From Microvirga thermotolerans (GTDB lineage Bacteria > Pseudomonadota > Alphaproteobacteria > Rhizobiales > Beijerinckiaceae), in NCBI RefSeq assembly GCF_009363855.1, contig NZ_CP045423.1, forward strand, positions 1,766,001 to 1,830,000: 64,000 nt of DNA, in the 5' to 3' direction. The first letter of the stretch is position 1. Each line of letters starts with the position of its first letter. Made by a program: the position numbers and the translations under genes. A model generated the notes under the pieces. It had not been told where the DNA came from and did no database searches. It saw only the letters and a program-made list of their open reading frames with translations. This document shows, piece after piece, positions 24,545 to 32,790 of the stretch.

Positions 24545-24652
24545 ATGAGACCGATCGACAAACACGAATTCGGTGCCCTGTGGGCGCTTCTGTCGGGCGT
24601 CGGCCTGTCCGCCCTGGCGATCCTGATCGCGCTCTATGCGATCCACGGCTGA
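24545..24652 (+). CDS. Possible small single-span membrane protein
   Basis: A 35-residue frame, MRPIDKHEFGALWALLSGVG followed by a hydrophobic stretch (LSALAILIALYAIHG). It would make a typical one-helix small membrane protein. No strong ribosome site is seen (GTTACGGGTCG precedes). The surrounding gap (24252-24712) is otherwise empty, so a small gene is plausible but unproven. Confidence 0.35.
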   Translation: MRPIDKHEFGALWALLSGVGLSALAILIALYAIHG

Positions 24653-24712
24653 GCCGCGCACAGGAACGGCGGCGGCAAGCGGCGGCGCGCGGGACGCGGT
24701 CAAGCGTCATGA

Positions 24713-25933
24713 CTATGGGACAGGCACCTGCGTCGTGCCGATGCGGCGAGCGAACGCCTCGGTCAGCGGGCTGGCTGTGAGGCCATGGGCCAGGATGCTG
24801 AGGATCACCGTCCAGGCGACCGTTGCCGTAAGGACATCGCTGGCCGGCAGGTTCGCATCGAGCACGATGATGGCGAACACGACGCTCGCCAGGCCGCGGG
24901 GGCCGAACCATCCGAGAAAGAGCTTGCCGTCGCCTCCCAGATCCGTGCCGGCCATGGCCAGCCAGACCGGTCCCATCCGAATGACCGTGAGGCTCAGAAC
25001 GGCATAGGTCGCGATCTCCCAGGTCAGCCGGCCGAGAGCCTGTCCGATGACGGCTGCCCCGAAGAGCACCCACGTCAGAAGGCCGAAAAGATCGCCGGCG
25101 CCTTCGGCCGAAAGAAGGAGCTCATGCTTCCGCTCCCGGTGCCGGGCCATCCCGCCGGCCACGACTCCTCCGGCGAAGCAGGCGATGAATCCGCTTCCGC
25201 CCAGCGCCTGGGCGGCCGCGAAGGTGGTGAACGCCAGCGCGACCGCGGGTAGCTGCCGCCAGGTCGCGCTCGACCAGCCTTGGTCGGCGGACAGCCGAAG
25301 CGCCCAGACGCCGGCGGCCGCAAGCCCTGCGCCGACGGCAAGTCCGATCCCGATTTCCTGCGCGAAGTGGTGGAGCACCAGTTCCCACGATCCCGCACCG
25401 TCGACGGGTTCGGCCGCGAGTGCCAGCAGAACGAGGAGAATGGGCACGCAGATGCCGTCGTTGAGGCCGCTCTCCACGTTGAGGCCCTCCCGGATCCGTG
25501 CGGGAACGGAGGGGTTGACCACAACCGCCTTGCCGAGGGCCGCATCGGTCGGGGCCAGCATCGTGGCGAGCAGGGCGCTCTCGGTCATCCCGAACGCCGG
25601 GAAGAGCAGGGCGGCTATGGCGGTGCCCAGCAGGATCGTCAGGGGCAGGCCGATCAGCAGAAGGCGCTCCGGAATCGCATAGCTGATCCTGAGAACCCTG
25701 AGATCGGCGTTGGCCGCATCCGTGAACAGGACCAATGCCAGGGTGAGCTCGGCCAGGGTCCGGAGGCTCCGCGCATGGACATCCAGAGCGAACCAGTTCA
25801 GGACCTCCGGGCCGACGGCGAGCCCGAATGCGGCGAACACGAGAGCCCCTGCAACGGGCGTGCGCTCGAGCCGCCCCGCCACGAGGGCGTATACGAACGC
25901 GAAGGCGAACAGGATGGCCATATCCCGGTACAT
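24713..25933 (-). CDS. Sodium:proton antiporter, CPA1/NhaP-like
   Basis: A 406-residue inner-membrane cation/proton exchanger with about 12 membrane segments. Family motifs are LTLALVLFTDAANADLRVL, the ion-binding region MLAPTDAALGKAVVVNPSVP and ESGLNDGICVPILLV, whose Asn-Asp pair is essential in CPA1 exchangers, and GWFGPRGLASVVFA near residue 345. There is no C-terminal regulatory domain. A second ATG four codons in is also possible. It lies 27 bp downstream of a small membrane-protein gene on the same strand, probably one transcript, so a role in pH or salt stress is likely. Confidence 0.92.
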   Translation of the reverse strand: MYRDMAILFAFAFVYALVAGRLERTPVAGALVFAAFGLAVGPEVLNWFALDVHARSLRTLAELTLALVLFTDAANADLRVLRISYAIPERLLLIGLPLTILLGTAIAALLFPAFGMTESALLATMLAPTDAALGKAVVVNPSVPARIREGLNVESGLNDGICVPILLVLLALAAEPVDGAGSWELVLHHFAQEIGIGLAVGAGLAAAGVWALRLSADQGWSSATWRQLPAVALAFTTFAAAQALGGSGFIACFAGGVVAGGMARHRERKHELLLSAEGAGDLFGLLTWVLFGAAVIGQALGRLTWEIATYAVLSLTVIRMGPVWLAMAGTDLGGDGKLFLGWFGPRGLASVVFAIIVLDANLPASDVLTATVAWTVILSILAHGLTASPLTEAFARRIGTTQVPVP

Positions 25934-25960
25934 GTTCGACCGCCTCCATTCACGGCGGGC

Positions 25961-26494
25961 TCAATCCTCGTCCACGATCCTCAGCCGCGCTCGCTTGACG
26001 AACAGGAGGCGATGAAGCTCCGGTTCGCCCACCACCTGACAGAGTTCCCGGAAGCCGAAGAAGGGGAGCAGGGCGAAGAACAGGAGCAGCGTCGTCGTGA
26101 GAATGCCGAACGGCGTGCCGCCGCCGACCTCGGAAAGGCTCTCCGCAAGATCCTTGCCGCGGAAGTGCCCCACGACGATCTCCTCCAGGATCTCGAAGGT
26201 CACAAGCAGGACCGAGTATACGGCTGCCTTCAAGGCCATCGCATAGACGAGCGGCTCTCGCTCGTAGCGCTCGCCCACCTTCAACTCCTCCGCCACGAAC
26301 ACGATCTTCGCCAGCACGAGCGCATTCACGACCGCGAAACCCTGCCGGTAATGAATGCCGCTTTCCGAAAGGATCAGCGACTTGTGCAACGCCGAGACGG
26401 CCAGCAGCCCCCAAAAGTAGAGAAAGATGATCCCCAGGCGCTTGAGGCCGGAGACCGCTCTCTCCCTGCGGCTGAGACTCGCTGCATCGGACAT
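25961..26494 (-). CDS. Hypothetical integral membrane protein
   Basis: A 177-residue protein with about four membrane segments (IIFLYFWGLLAVSALH; GFAVVNALVLAKIVFVAEEL; AAVYSVLLVTFEILEEIVVG; ILTTTLLLFFALLPFFGF). Acidic residues inside the hydrophobic segments (VAEELKVG, EILEEIVVG) are unusual and conserved-looking. No family name is secure. It precedes the Na+/H+ antiporter by 27 bp on the same strand and may modulate it. That is inference from position. Confidence 0.8.
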   Translation of the reverse strand: MSDAASLSRRERAVSGLKRLGIIFLYFWGLLAVSALHKSLILSESGIHYRQGFAVVNALVLAKIVFVAEELKVGERYEREPLVYAMALKAAVYSVLLVTFEILEEIVVGHFRGKDLAESLSEVGGGTPFGILTTTLLLFFALLPFFGFRELCQVVGEPELHRLLFVKRARLRIVDED

Positions 26495-26578
26495 CGGTCC
26501 CTAATCCTCGCTCGGAACGCGTCTCGTGGAGCCGATCTGCCGCCGGCCCGCGAGAGCGCCGGATCGAACGCGCGGAAT

Positions 26579-26603
26579 GGGCCGGAGGCCTGGCCTCCGG
26601 CCC
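26579..26603 (-). terminator. Hairpin between the repeat-protein gene and the membrane-protein gene
   Basis: GGGCCGGAGG (26579-26588) pairs perfectly with CCTCCGGCCC (26594-26603). It lies 38 bp after the stop of the repeat protein on the minus strand. No T-run follows, so termination strength is uncertain. Confidence 0.5.
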
Positions 26604-26640
26604 ACCCACACCGCGCCGCCACCGCCGCTGGACGTGCGGG

Positions 26641-27384
26641 TCAGGCCGCTTCGCGTTTCTCGCGCAGGAGGTGGGCGAGTAGCATGCGGCGCGCACGCCG
26701 GCGGCGCAGTATCTGGCTGCCGATCAGAAGGCGCATCAGCCGGCGTTCGCCGCCGCCTTCCTCGCCCTCTTCCTCTTCGCCAAAGTCCTCCTCCTCGCCA
26801 CGCTTCTCGCGCAGGAGGTGGGCCAGGAGCATGCGGCGGACGCGCCGGCGCCTCAGGATCGCGCTGCCGACCAGAAGGCGCAGGATGTGACGGTCCTCAT
26901 CGCCGCCTTCCTCCTCTTCGCCGACATCCTCATCCTCTTCCTCTCCCCGTTTCTCGCGCAGGAGATGGGCGAGGACTGCGCGGCGCATGCGCCGCCGCCG
27001 CAGCAGGCGGCTGGCGATCAGAAGGCGCAGGATCCGACGCTCCTCGTCGCCGCCTTCCTCACCCTCCTCGTCCTCCTCCTCGCCAAAGTCTTCGTCCTCG
27101 CCACGCTTCTCGCGCAGGAGGTGCGCGAGAAGCAGCCGGCGCATGCGCCGGCGGCGTACCGCGCGGGCGGCGAGGGGGAGGCGCAGGACCCGGCCCATGT
27201 CGCCGCCGTCCTCGCCTTCCTCCTCGCCCATCTCTTCCTCGCTGAAATCCTCGTCCTCATCCTCGTCTTCGCGCCCCTCGCGCAGGAGGTGGGCGAGCAG
27301 GAGGCGACGCATGCGCTGGCGCTTCAGCATGCGGCTGCCGATCAGGACGCGCGCAAGGTCCTCGTCACGAGCGTTCAAAGCCAT
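26641..27384 (-). CDS. Five-repeat protein of alternating basic amphipathic helices and acidic blocks
   Basis: A 247-residue protein of no recognised family. It consists of five tandem units with periods of 56, 52, 49 and 49 codons. Each has a core like LLIGSQILRRRRARRMLLAH followed by LLREKRG, and then an almost purely Glu/Asp/Gly linker (for example GEEEDFGEEEEGEEGG). The last unit lacks the acidic block. Arg-rich helix followed by acidic block gives a repeating charge pattern suited to multivalent binding or phase separation, which is inference. The ATG at 27384 is preferred over 27390 because AAAGGAG is 6 nt before it. It follows the 170-residue gene by 19 bp and likely shares its transcript. 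Confidence 0.75.
   Translation of the reverse strand: MALNARDEDLARVLIGSRMLKRQRMRRLLLAHLLREGREDEDEDEDFSEEEMGEEEGEDGGDMGRVLRLPLAARAVRRRRMRRLLLAHLLREKRGEDEDFGEEEDEEGEEGGDEERRILRLLIASRLLRRRRMRRAVLAHLLREKRGEEEDEDVGEEEEGGDEDRHILRLLVGSAILRRRRVRRMLLAHLLREKRGEEEDFGEEEEGEEGGGERRLMRLLIGSQILRRRRARRMLLAHLLREKREAA
26655..27295 (-). repeat. Coding tandem repeats of the five-repeat protein
   Basis: The DNA motif TCGCGCAGGAGGTGGGCGAG recurs, with small changes, at about 26660, 26807, 26954, 27110 and 27278. Spacings are 147, 147, 156 and 168 bp, all multiples of three. The unit array is therefore in-frame and prone to recombination-driven copy change. Confidence 0.8.
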
Positions 27385-27403
27385 GATCATCTCCTTTGTT
27401 CGA

Positions 27404-27916
27404 TCAGGTTGTCCTGGAGGCGGCGCGATCTGGTCCCGACTCTTCCGGCGGTGCCCCCTTGGGGCCCTTGGAGCGGGATTCGAGACTGTGGTGGATCAGC
27501 GTTCCCACGATGGCCCGGTCCAGCACATCGCGCCGCATCAGGCGGGCGGCCGGGCTTTCCTCGATGAGGGGCTTCAGCAGGATGCGGCGGAGATCGGCAT
27601 CCTCCCTGGCTTCCTTGGCCTCGCCGGGCTCGTCCTCGCCGCCCAGCACGCAGGCGATCCCGGCTTCGAAGGCCTGCTCGAGAAGCTCCTCCAGCCTGGC
27701 CCGGCCGTTGTTCTTCGCGAGGCTGATCTTCTCGTCCTTCGAGAGTTCGTGGCGCGCGCCGGTGGCGTCGATGCCCTCGATCTGAACGATCTCGCCGGTG
27801 TTTGCATCGACCGTGAAGGCGAAGCGGTCCAGCCGGGCCTGCGGCGACGACGGATCGGAGGGGGTATGCTTCCGGCCTTTCCGTGGCGGGCTGGCGGATC
27901 TGTTGCTGTCGACCAT
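27404..27916 (-). CDS. Hypothetical protein upstream of the repeat protein
   Basis: A 170-residue soluble protein. The N-terminal 28 residues are basic and disordered-looking. Then follow a beta-rich piece (RFAFTVDANTGEIVQIEGID) and helices (NNGRARLEELLEQAFEAGIA; LRRILLKPLIEESPAARLMR). AGGAGGAAC lies 6 nt before the ATG. The gene is co-directional with the HdeD gene (82 bp upstream) and the repeat-protein gene (19 bp downstream). No function is recognised. The shared operon with two stress-type envelope genes is the only clue. Confidence 0.78.
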   Translation of the reverse strand: MVDSNRSASPPRKGRKHTPSDPSSPQARLDRFAFTVDANTGEIVQIEGIDATGARHELSKDEKISLAKNNGRARLEELLEQAFEAGIACVLGGEDEPGEAKEAREDADLRRILLKPLIEESPAARLMRRDVLDRAIVGTLIHHSLESRSKGPKGAPPEESGPDRAASRTT

Positions 27917-27998
27917 GTGGAGTTCCTCCTGCGAATTCCCCCACTGCCCCGGAGGCTTCTTGCGGGCCTCGTTACAAACTGTCCTGAGGCCGTTCGCG

Positions 27999-28580
27999 TC
28001 AGGTCCGGCGCTTCAGAGCCAGGCCCATGCCGATCCAGCCGATCCCGGCGAAGATCAGGTCGATGCCGAGAAAGATGCCGAGCACGAAAAGGCTCGAGAC
28101 CGGCCAGTGCGCGAGGATCATTCCGCCCACGAGCACGGTGACGACGCCCGACAGCGCGACCCAGACCCAGGGTGCGCCTTCGGTCATCTGCATGGCCAGA
28201 AAGATGCGCAGGCATCCCGAGACGATCAGGACCGCACCGAGCATCAGCGTCAGGACGGCGGCGGCCAGAAGCGGGTTACGGAAGGTCACGATGCCTGCGA
28301 CCACGTAGAGCGCGCCGAGAAGGGCCCAGAGAAAGAACTTGCCCCAGCTCTTCACGCCGAAGGCGTTGACGATCTCGGCAACGCCGCTCACGAGCATCAT
28401 GACGCCGACGACCGCCACGGAGACGGCCGTCGCCATGACGACGCTGCCGAGGGCGACGAGGCCGGCAATCAGGAAGATCGCCCCGAGCGCGACGATCCAG
28501 CCCCATTTGACGCGCAGCGGCTCGAGTTCCCGGTCCATGTGCCCCGGAACCGGCGTGCCGATATTGGCCGTATTGGACAT
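27999..28580 (-). CDS. HdeD family (DUF308) membrane protein
   Basis: A 193-residue inner-membrane protein with six hydrophobic segments in three pairs, typical of HdeD. Segments include WIVALGAIFLIAGLVALGSV, VVGVMMLVSGVAEIVNAFGV and the FFLWALLGALYVVAGIVTF block with the family's conserved aromatic/Gly pattern. E. coli HdeD gives acid resistance at high cell density. The role here is inferred from family only. TTGAGGAGG precedes the ATG at the expected distance. It is the first gene of a minus-strand run that includes the repeat protein. Confidence 0.9.
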   Translation of the reverse strand: MSNTANIGTPVPGHMDRELEPLRVKWGWIVALGAIFLIAGLVALGSVVMATAVSVAVVGVMMLVSGVAEIVNAFGVKSWGKFFLWALLGALYVVAGIVTFRNPLLAAAVLTLMLGAVLIVSGCLRIFLAMQMTEGAPWVWVALSGVVTVLVGGMILAHWPVSSLFVLGIFLGIDLIFAGIGWIGMGLALKRRT

Positions 28581-28870
28581 GGGAAAGCCTCCTCAAAAGG
28601 ATCCGTTCGGCGGCCTGTCGGGAACTTCCCGCTCGAGGTGGGATCGAGACGGGATTCCGCTTTCCCCGGAGACGGTGAACGGATCGATTCTGTGTTGCGA
28701 CCGAGCCGTCGTCGACGCGACGGAGGATACGAGGCGCCAGGGCGTCGAAAGCGGCCTTCATTGCATCGCTCCCTCGGGATCGAAGCATTACGCTACGCTG
28801 GCCTTTGTTCAGTCTTCGAGAGAGCCGATAAGATCATGACCGGCCACGGCCTGCTTGACCGAGCAGGACA

Positions 28871-29173
28871 ATGCCTGAACCTTTTGCGACACCCGTCGCC
28901 GCGGTTCATGCGGCGAAAGCGCCGCGCAGCCGGGAGCTTGGCTGGCCGGGGCCCGCCGTCTCGCAGGTTCGCCCGCCCGGACCCGCCCGCGTCGGGAATC
29001 CGATGAAGGGGCATGAACGTTGCGCCTGTGGCGCTACAGTCCAGCCGGCTCGGTCCGCGGCTCTGATGGTGGCCTGGGCCATGCAGGAGGGGGCTGCGCG
29101 GTCTATCGATCTGCCGAATCCGCAGGCGAGGGAGGATGCGAAGCTTCCGGAGCGGGAAACGGAGTTCCGCTGA
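28871..29173 (+). CDS. Possible hypothetical protein in a 670-bp gap
   Basis: A 100-residue frame from the ATG at 28871. It is Ala/Pro-rich, with a CACGATVQPARSAALMVAWA stretch and a charged tail, and lacks a clear ribosome site. The gap 28581-29250 between the HdeD gene and the tRNA has no better candidate on either strand. I rate this doubtful. Confidence 0.3.
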   Translation: MPEPFATPVAAVHAAKAPRSRELGWPGPAVSQVRPPGPARVGNPMKGHERCACGATVQPARSAALMVAWAMQEGAARSIDLPNPQAREDAKLPERETEFR

Positions 29174-29250
29174 GCAGCGACACCGATGCGCCACAGCCGC
29201 GTGAGCGGGTGACGCGCGAAAAAAGCTTCTTGGATTTCAGGGGCTTAAAG

Positions 29251-29324
29251 TGGCTGGGGGACCTGGATTCGAACCAAGACTAACGGAGTCAGAGTCCGCT
29301 GTTCTACCATTAAACTATCCCCCA
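29251..29324 (-). tRNA. tRNA-Gln (CTG anticodon)
   Basis: On the minus strand the cloverleaf reads TGGGGGA acceptor, a D arm with GGTAGAAC, the anticodon stem GCGGA/TCCGT around the loop CTCTGAC (anticodon CTG), and the T arm with GGTTCGAATCC. The acceptor closes with TCCCCCA, a G discriminator and an encoded CCA. 74 nt in all. Both flanks lack coding sequence for about 160 bp. Confidence 0.97.
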
Positions 29325-29486
29325 CCGGTCCCGATATCGCCGCCGCCGGAGAAGATCTCGATCCGGAGGAGGGGGTCGGGCGTTCGTGGTGGCGCTGAGA
29401 TAGGGATTTTTTGGGACGCGGTCAACCCTCTGGATGACGCTTCGTCGGTTCGTCCCGGATCTCCGCCGGCGATGAGCGGCGGAAGA

Positions 29487-30002
29487 TCATGGGGACCGGC
29501 CCGTCAGGCTTCCCGGCGGAAAGTCGTCCTGGGTGGCGAGGTCCACGAAGTCGATCAGAACCTCCGCGATTCGGTCCGCGTCCGCCTCGGCGACGTCGAT
29601 ATCCAGGCGCCGCGTCTCCTTGGGCAGGTACATGTAGAGGTGAACCGTTCCGGTCTCCGCGAGATCCGCCTCCAGGCTTCGGGTGGTCTTGCGCCCGTCG
29701 ACGAAGAGGTCGAGGCGGCCCCGCCCGATGGAGGGAAAGCCCCGGTGGGAATAGTCGTGGGCCCCGACCTCGCTCACCCTCAACTCGGCCCCGATGGCGA
29801 CGAGCTTCCGGTTCAGGTCCTCCAGGAGGGGAGGAAGCTTGTCCCGGACCTTCAGCCACGCCTTGAGAGCGGCCCGTTTCCGGGCGGCCCTTGCGGCAGC
29901 CTCCCGTGCCGCCGATGCGACGCCTGCCCCGGCATCCCGCCGTTCGAAGGCCTCGCGGAACAGAACCCGCTCGAGATGCCGCTCGTTGTCCTCTCGGTTC
30001 AT
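29487..30002 (-). CDS. Hypothetical protein
   Basis: A 171-residue soluble protein. The N-terminal third is a charged Ala/Arg helix (SAAREAAARAARKRAALKAW, coiled-coil-like). The C-terminal part is mixed alpha/beta (RLDLFVDGRKTTRSLEADLA; TVHLYMYLPKETRRLDIDVA). GGAGGACAGGG precedes the ATG. It is transcribed alone between the tRNA and a small exported protein. No family is recognised. Confidence 0.75.
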   Translation of the reverse strand: MNREDNERHLERVLFREAFERRDAGAGVASAAREAAARAARKRAALKAWLKVRDKLPPLLEDLNRKLVAIGAELRVSEVGAHDYSHRGFPSIGRGRLDLFVDGRKTTRSLEADLAETGTVHLYMYLPKETRRLDIDVAEADADRIAEVLIDFVDLATQDDFPPGSLTGRSP

Positions 30003-30220
30003 CCCTGTCCTCCGAGGCGATTACCGGCCGAACCGAACCGGCCCGGCTTCCGAATCGGGATTTTAGGCAGAGTCGGCCATGGGACCTTGCGCAGGATCAA
30101 TATCCCTCGTTGCCAAGCGAGGATCCGGTCGGGCAAGAGGGTTCAGGGATCGTTCAACTCTGCCGCTCCATTGTTCCGTATGGAACCGGGCCGGATTCAG
30201 GTCCCGGCAGGAGACAAGTC

Positions 30221-30571
30221 ATGACATTCGGTCGAAGGGTCCCGCGCTGGACCTTGGGGGCAATCGCCGGGGCTCTGGCTCTCGGGGCCGCGGGTGCGAA
30301 GGCTGCGCCCCTTCCCGTGGGCCCGGTGGAGGCGCCGGCAACCCTGCGGCAGGTCCAGTTCTTCTATGACGGGCCGGACTACGACGATCCGCCGCCGCCC
30401 CGCTATTACGGCCCGCCGCCGCGCTACTACCGGCCTCCGCCGCCCCCGCCGGGCTACGGTTACTACTACGACCGCGAGGCGGCGAAGGAGTACATGAAGG
30501 ACTACCGGCGCGCCCAGAAGGAGATTGCCAAGGATCAGATCCGCGCCTGGAACCGCCGCAACGGCTTCTGA
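30221..30571 (+). CDS. Exported Pro/Tyr-rich small protein
   Basis: A 116-residue secreted protein. A signal peptide covers about residues 1-29 (TLGAIAGALALGAAGAKAAP). The middle is a run of PPPPRYYGPP-type units (about 50-85), and the tail is a charged helix (EYMKDYRRAQKEIAKDQIR). Such Tyr/Pro-rich periplasmic proteins are common in Rhizobiales and have no assigned function. CAGGAGACAAGTC provides a good ribosome site for the ATG at 30221. The gap 30003-30220 shows nothing else. Confidence 0.8.
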   Translation: MTFGRRVPRWTLGAIAGALALGAAGAKAAPLPVGPVEAPATLRQVQFFYDGPDYDDPPPPRYYGPPPRYYRPPPPPPGYGYYYDREAAKEYMKDYRRAQKEIAKDQIRAWNRRNGF

Positions 30572-30614
30572 TCCCGCATCCGGGGGCGGAGAACCTCTCC
30601 GGCTCGCCGAACGC

Positions 30615-31175
30615 TTAATCGTCCATCGCGCCGCCTTCGGGCGGCGTGTCCATGTCGAGTTCCGAGCGGAGCCGGGCGTCGTCCTCGGCCTCCGCGTCGG
30701 CCGCGGCGATTCGGTCGTAGCGGTCGAGGGCGCCCTGGAGGATGTAGGCCGCGGCCATCTTGTCCACCGCCTCCGCCCGCCGCGCGCGGGAGGCGTCCGC
30801 GTCGAGGAGGGTGCGGGTCACGGCGAGGGTGGAGAGCCGTTCGTCCCAGAACAGGATCGGGCCGCCGTAGATGGGCTTGAGGTTGCGCACGAAGGCGCGG
30901 GTCGCCTGGGCGCGCGGGCCCTCGGTGCCGTCCATGTTGAGGGGCAGCCCGACCACGAGCCCGCCCACGTCGTAGCGGTCGATCAGCGCCTTCAGGCGCT
31001 GGGCGTCGGGGGTGAACTTCACCCGCTTGATGGTCTCCAGGGGAGTGGCGATCCGCCGCTCCACGTCGGACAGGGCGAGGCCGATGGTCTTCGTACCGAG
31101 ATCGACCCCCATCAGGCGCGCGCGGGCGGGCAGCCCCTGCATGAGCGCGGTCAGCTCCTGGTCCTTGGCGGGCAA
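30615..31175 (-). CDS. ruvX: RuvX/YqgF, 16S rRNA maturation / Holliday-junction-resolvase-like nuclease
   Basis: An RNase H-fold protein, conserved in bacteria and linked to 5'-end maturation of 16S rRNA. Motifs are [20 protein letters not shown] with the first catalytic Asp, [40 protein letters not shown] with the Glu, and [19 protein letters not shown] with the last Asp. The start is uncertain. TTG at 31175 has AAGGAGG 5 nt upstream (186 residues), while GTG at 31199 gives 194 residues with no ribosome site. The C-terminal 35 residues are acidic and beyond the fold. It is divergent from the metallo-hydrolase gene. Confidence 0.93.
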   Translation of the reverse strand: MPAKDQELTALMQGLPARARLMGVDLGTKTIGLALSDVERRIATPLETIKRVKFTPDAQRLKALIDRYDVGGLVVGLPLNMDGTEGPRAQATRAFVRNLKPIYGGPILFWDERLSTLAVTRTLLDADASRARRAEAVDKMAAAYILQGALDRYDRIAAADAEAEDDARLRSELDMDTPPEGGAMDD

Positions 31176-31291
31176 AGCGGCCTCCTTGTCGGCGGGCACT
31201 TTACAGGAAGAAGGGGCGGGCGTCGCCCCGGCCGGTCACGTCTCACGTCTTTCCTTACGGTACCGGATTGCCTAGCTTTCCGGTCGCCTGC

Positions 31292-31313
31292 GGCCTGCCT
31301 GCGGCCTGCCTGC
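31292..31313 (+). repeat. Short tandem repeat in the ruvX/metallo-hydrolase spacer
   Basis: GGCCTGCCTGC occurs twice in tandem (31292-31302, 31303-31313) with partial copies on both sides. Slippage-prone; no known role. Confidence 0.5.
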
Positions 31314-31377
31314 GCCCTGCCGGCCATGGCCGCGCGCCGCTTCCGCTCCATCTCTTTCGGGAATCGAGGGTTCCGCC

Positions 31378-32076
31378 ATGAAAATCACCTGGTTCGGCCA
31401 TTCCACCTTCCGGCTCGACTTCGCGAACAGCGTCGTGCTCATCGACCCGTTCTTCACCGGGAATCCGGCCTTCGAAGGGCGGAAGGAGCAGGCCTGGGAG
31501 GGGACGACGCACATTCTCGTGACCCATGGCCACGGGGACCATGTGGGCGACACGGTCGCGATCGCGAAGGCGACCGGCGCGACGGTGATCACGAATTTCG
31601 ACCTGTGCATGTATCTGGCGAAGCAGGGGGTGGAGAAGTTCGATCCGATGAACACGGGCGGGACCATCGCGCAGGACGGCTTCACCGTGAGCATGGTCCG
31701 GGCCGACCATTCCGCCGGACTCGTGGAGATGGGCGTGAACTTCCCCCTCGGCAGCGCCAACGGCCTCATCGTGAAGGCGCCGGGCGAGCCGACCGTCTAC
31801 CACATGGGCGACACGGACATCTTCGGCGACATGGCCCTGATCGCCGAGATCCACCAGCCGGACGTGGCGCTGGTGCCGATCGGCGACCGCTTCACCATGG
31901 GACCGGAGGTCGCGGCGCTCGCCGTCCAGCGCTATTTCAAGCTCAAGGCCGCCATTCCCTGCCACTACGGCTCCTTCCCGATCATCGAGAAGACGGCCGA
32001 CAGGTTCGTGGCGGCCCTGGACGGGAAGGGGACCCAGGTGGTGGTGCCCCACAAGACGGTGGGCGTGCGGATCTGA
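31378..32076 (+). CDS. Metal-dependent hydrolase, UPF0173 family (metallo-beta-lactamase fold)
   Basis: A 232-residue metallo-hydrolase. The metal motif H-x-H-x-D-H appears as [10 protein letters not shown] near residue 57. Further ligands are [10 protein letters not shown] (about 120) and [12 protein letters not shown] (about 145), and the fold ends with [10 protein letters not shown]. The opening [15 protein letters not shown] is diagnostic for the UPF0173/UlaG-like group. The natural substrate is unknown. The gene is single, with a dispersed palindromic element after it. Confidence 0.93.
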   Translation: MKITWFGHSTFRLDFANSVVLIDPFFTGNPAFEGRKEQAWEGTTHILVTHGHGDHVGDTVAIAKATGATVITNFDLCMYLAKQGVEKFDPMNTGGTIAQDGFTVSMVRADHSAGLVEMGVNFPLGSANGLIVKAPGEPTVYHMGDTDIFGDMALIAEIHQPDVALVPIGDRFTMGPEVAALAVQRYFKLKAAIPCHYGSFPIIEKTADRFVAALDGKGTQVVVPHKTVGVRI

Positions 32077-32123
32077 GGAGGCGCGGACGACGCCTCATCA
32101 TCCTCCGGAGAGGAAATGGAGCC

Positions 32124-32264
32124 GTCATTCCGGGGCCGCGCAGCGGAGCCGGGAACCCATAAGCACCGACGTTTCAGGACAAGGCATCGCGTCACCCTTG
32201 TGCTTTCCGGGCTCCGGCAACGGCCATGGATTCCGGGCCCGGCCAAGGGCCGTCCCGGAATGAC
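32124..32264. repeat. CATTCCGG-type composite palindromic element
   Basis: The element opens with GTCATTCCGGGGCCGCG and closes with GTCCCGGAATGAC. Inner inverted segments (GAGCCGGGAACCCATAAGCA against CATGGATTCCGGGC) make a long hairpin of about 140 bp. It fills most of the 308-bp gap before gatC. Related short forms lie at 13766 and 38246. Confidence 0.75.
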
Positions 32265-32384
32265 GGAGGAGCGGAGGGACGGACGGCGGCGCGATACGCC
32301 GTTTGTCGTCCCACTTCCGTCATTGCGGGCCCAGGCGGGCGGGTGTTATAGCGCGCCCAACTGCATCAAAGGGTTTGGCCATTC

Positions 32385-32672
32385 ATGTCGGTCGATCAGA
32401 AAACCGTCCGCCGCATCGCGCATCTGGCGCGCATCGCCGTCCAGGAGGAGGATGTTCCTCATCTCCAGGACGAGCTCAACGCCATCCTCTCCTTCGTCGA
32501 GCAGCTCAACGAGGTGAACGTGGACGGGGTCGAGCCGATGACCTCCGTGACCCCGATGACGATGAAGAAGCGCCAGGACGTGGTGACGGACGGCGAAAAC
32601 GCCGAAAAGGTGCTTCTCAACGCCCCCGCCCGCGAGGACGACTTCTTCGTCGTGCCGAAGGTGATCGAGTAG
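32385..32672 (+). CDS. gatC: Aspartyl/glutamyl-tRNA amidotransferase subunit C
   Basis: The 95-residue small subunit of the GatCAB complex, which converts Glu-tRNA(Gln) and/or Asp-tRNA(Asn) into the amide forms. The opening [20 protein letters not shown] and the middle [20 protein letters not shown] are typical, as is the [20 protein letters not shown] segment ahead of the FFVVPKVIE end. gatA follows after 118 bp. The tRNA-Gln gene is about 3 kb away, which fits the biology but is probably coincidental. Confidence 0.96.
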   Translation: MSVDQKTVRRIAHLARIAVQEEDVPHLQDELNAILSFVEQLNEVNVDGVEPMTSVTPMTMKKRQDVVTDGENAEKVLLNAPAREDDFFVVPKVIE

Positions 32673-32790
32673 CGCGGCCTTCCCCTCCGCTCCCTGCGCA
32701 GGCGCGGCCGAGCGTCCGCAGGACCCCCAGGAGGCATCGCGGCCGAAGCCGGCCCGGACGCCCCGAGACGCCCACAAGAGACCAAGTCCC

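Noticed and set aside
26655-27295. Regularly spaced direct repeats resembling a CRISPR array
   Set aside because: Spacings are 147-168 bp and all multiples of three, and the repeats encode the invariant helix of a tandem-repeat protein. There are no short spacers and no cas genes.
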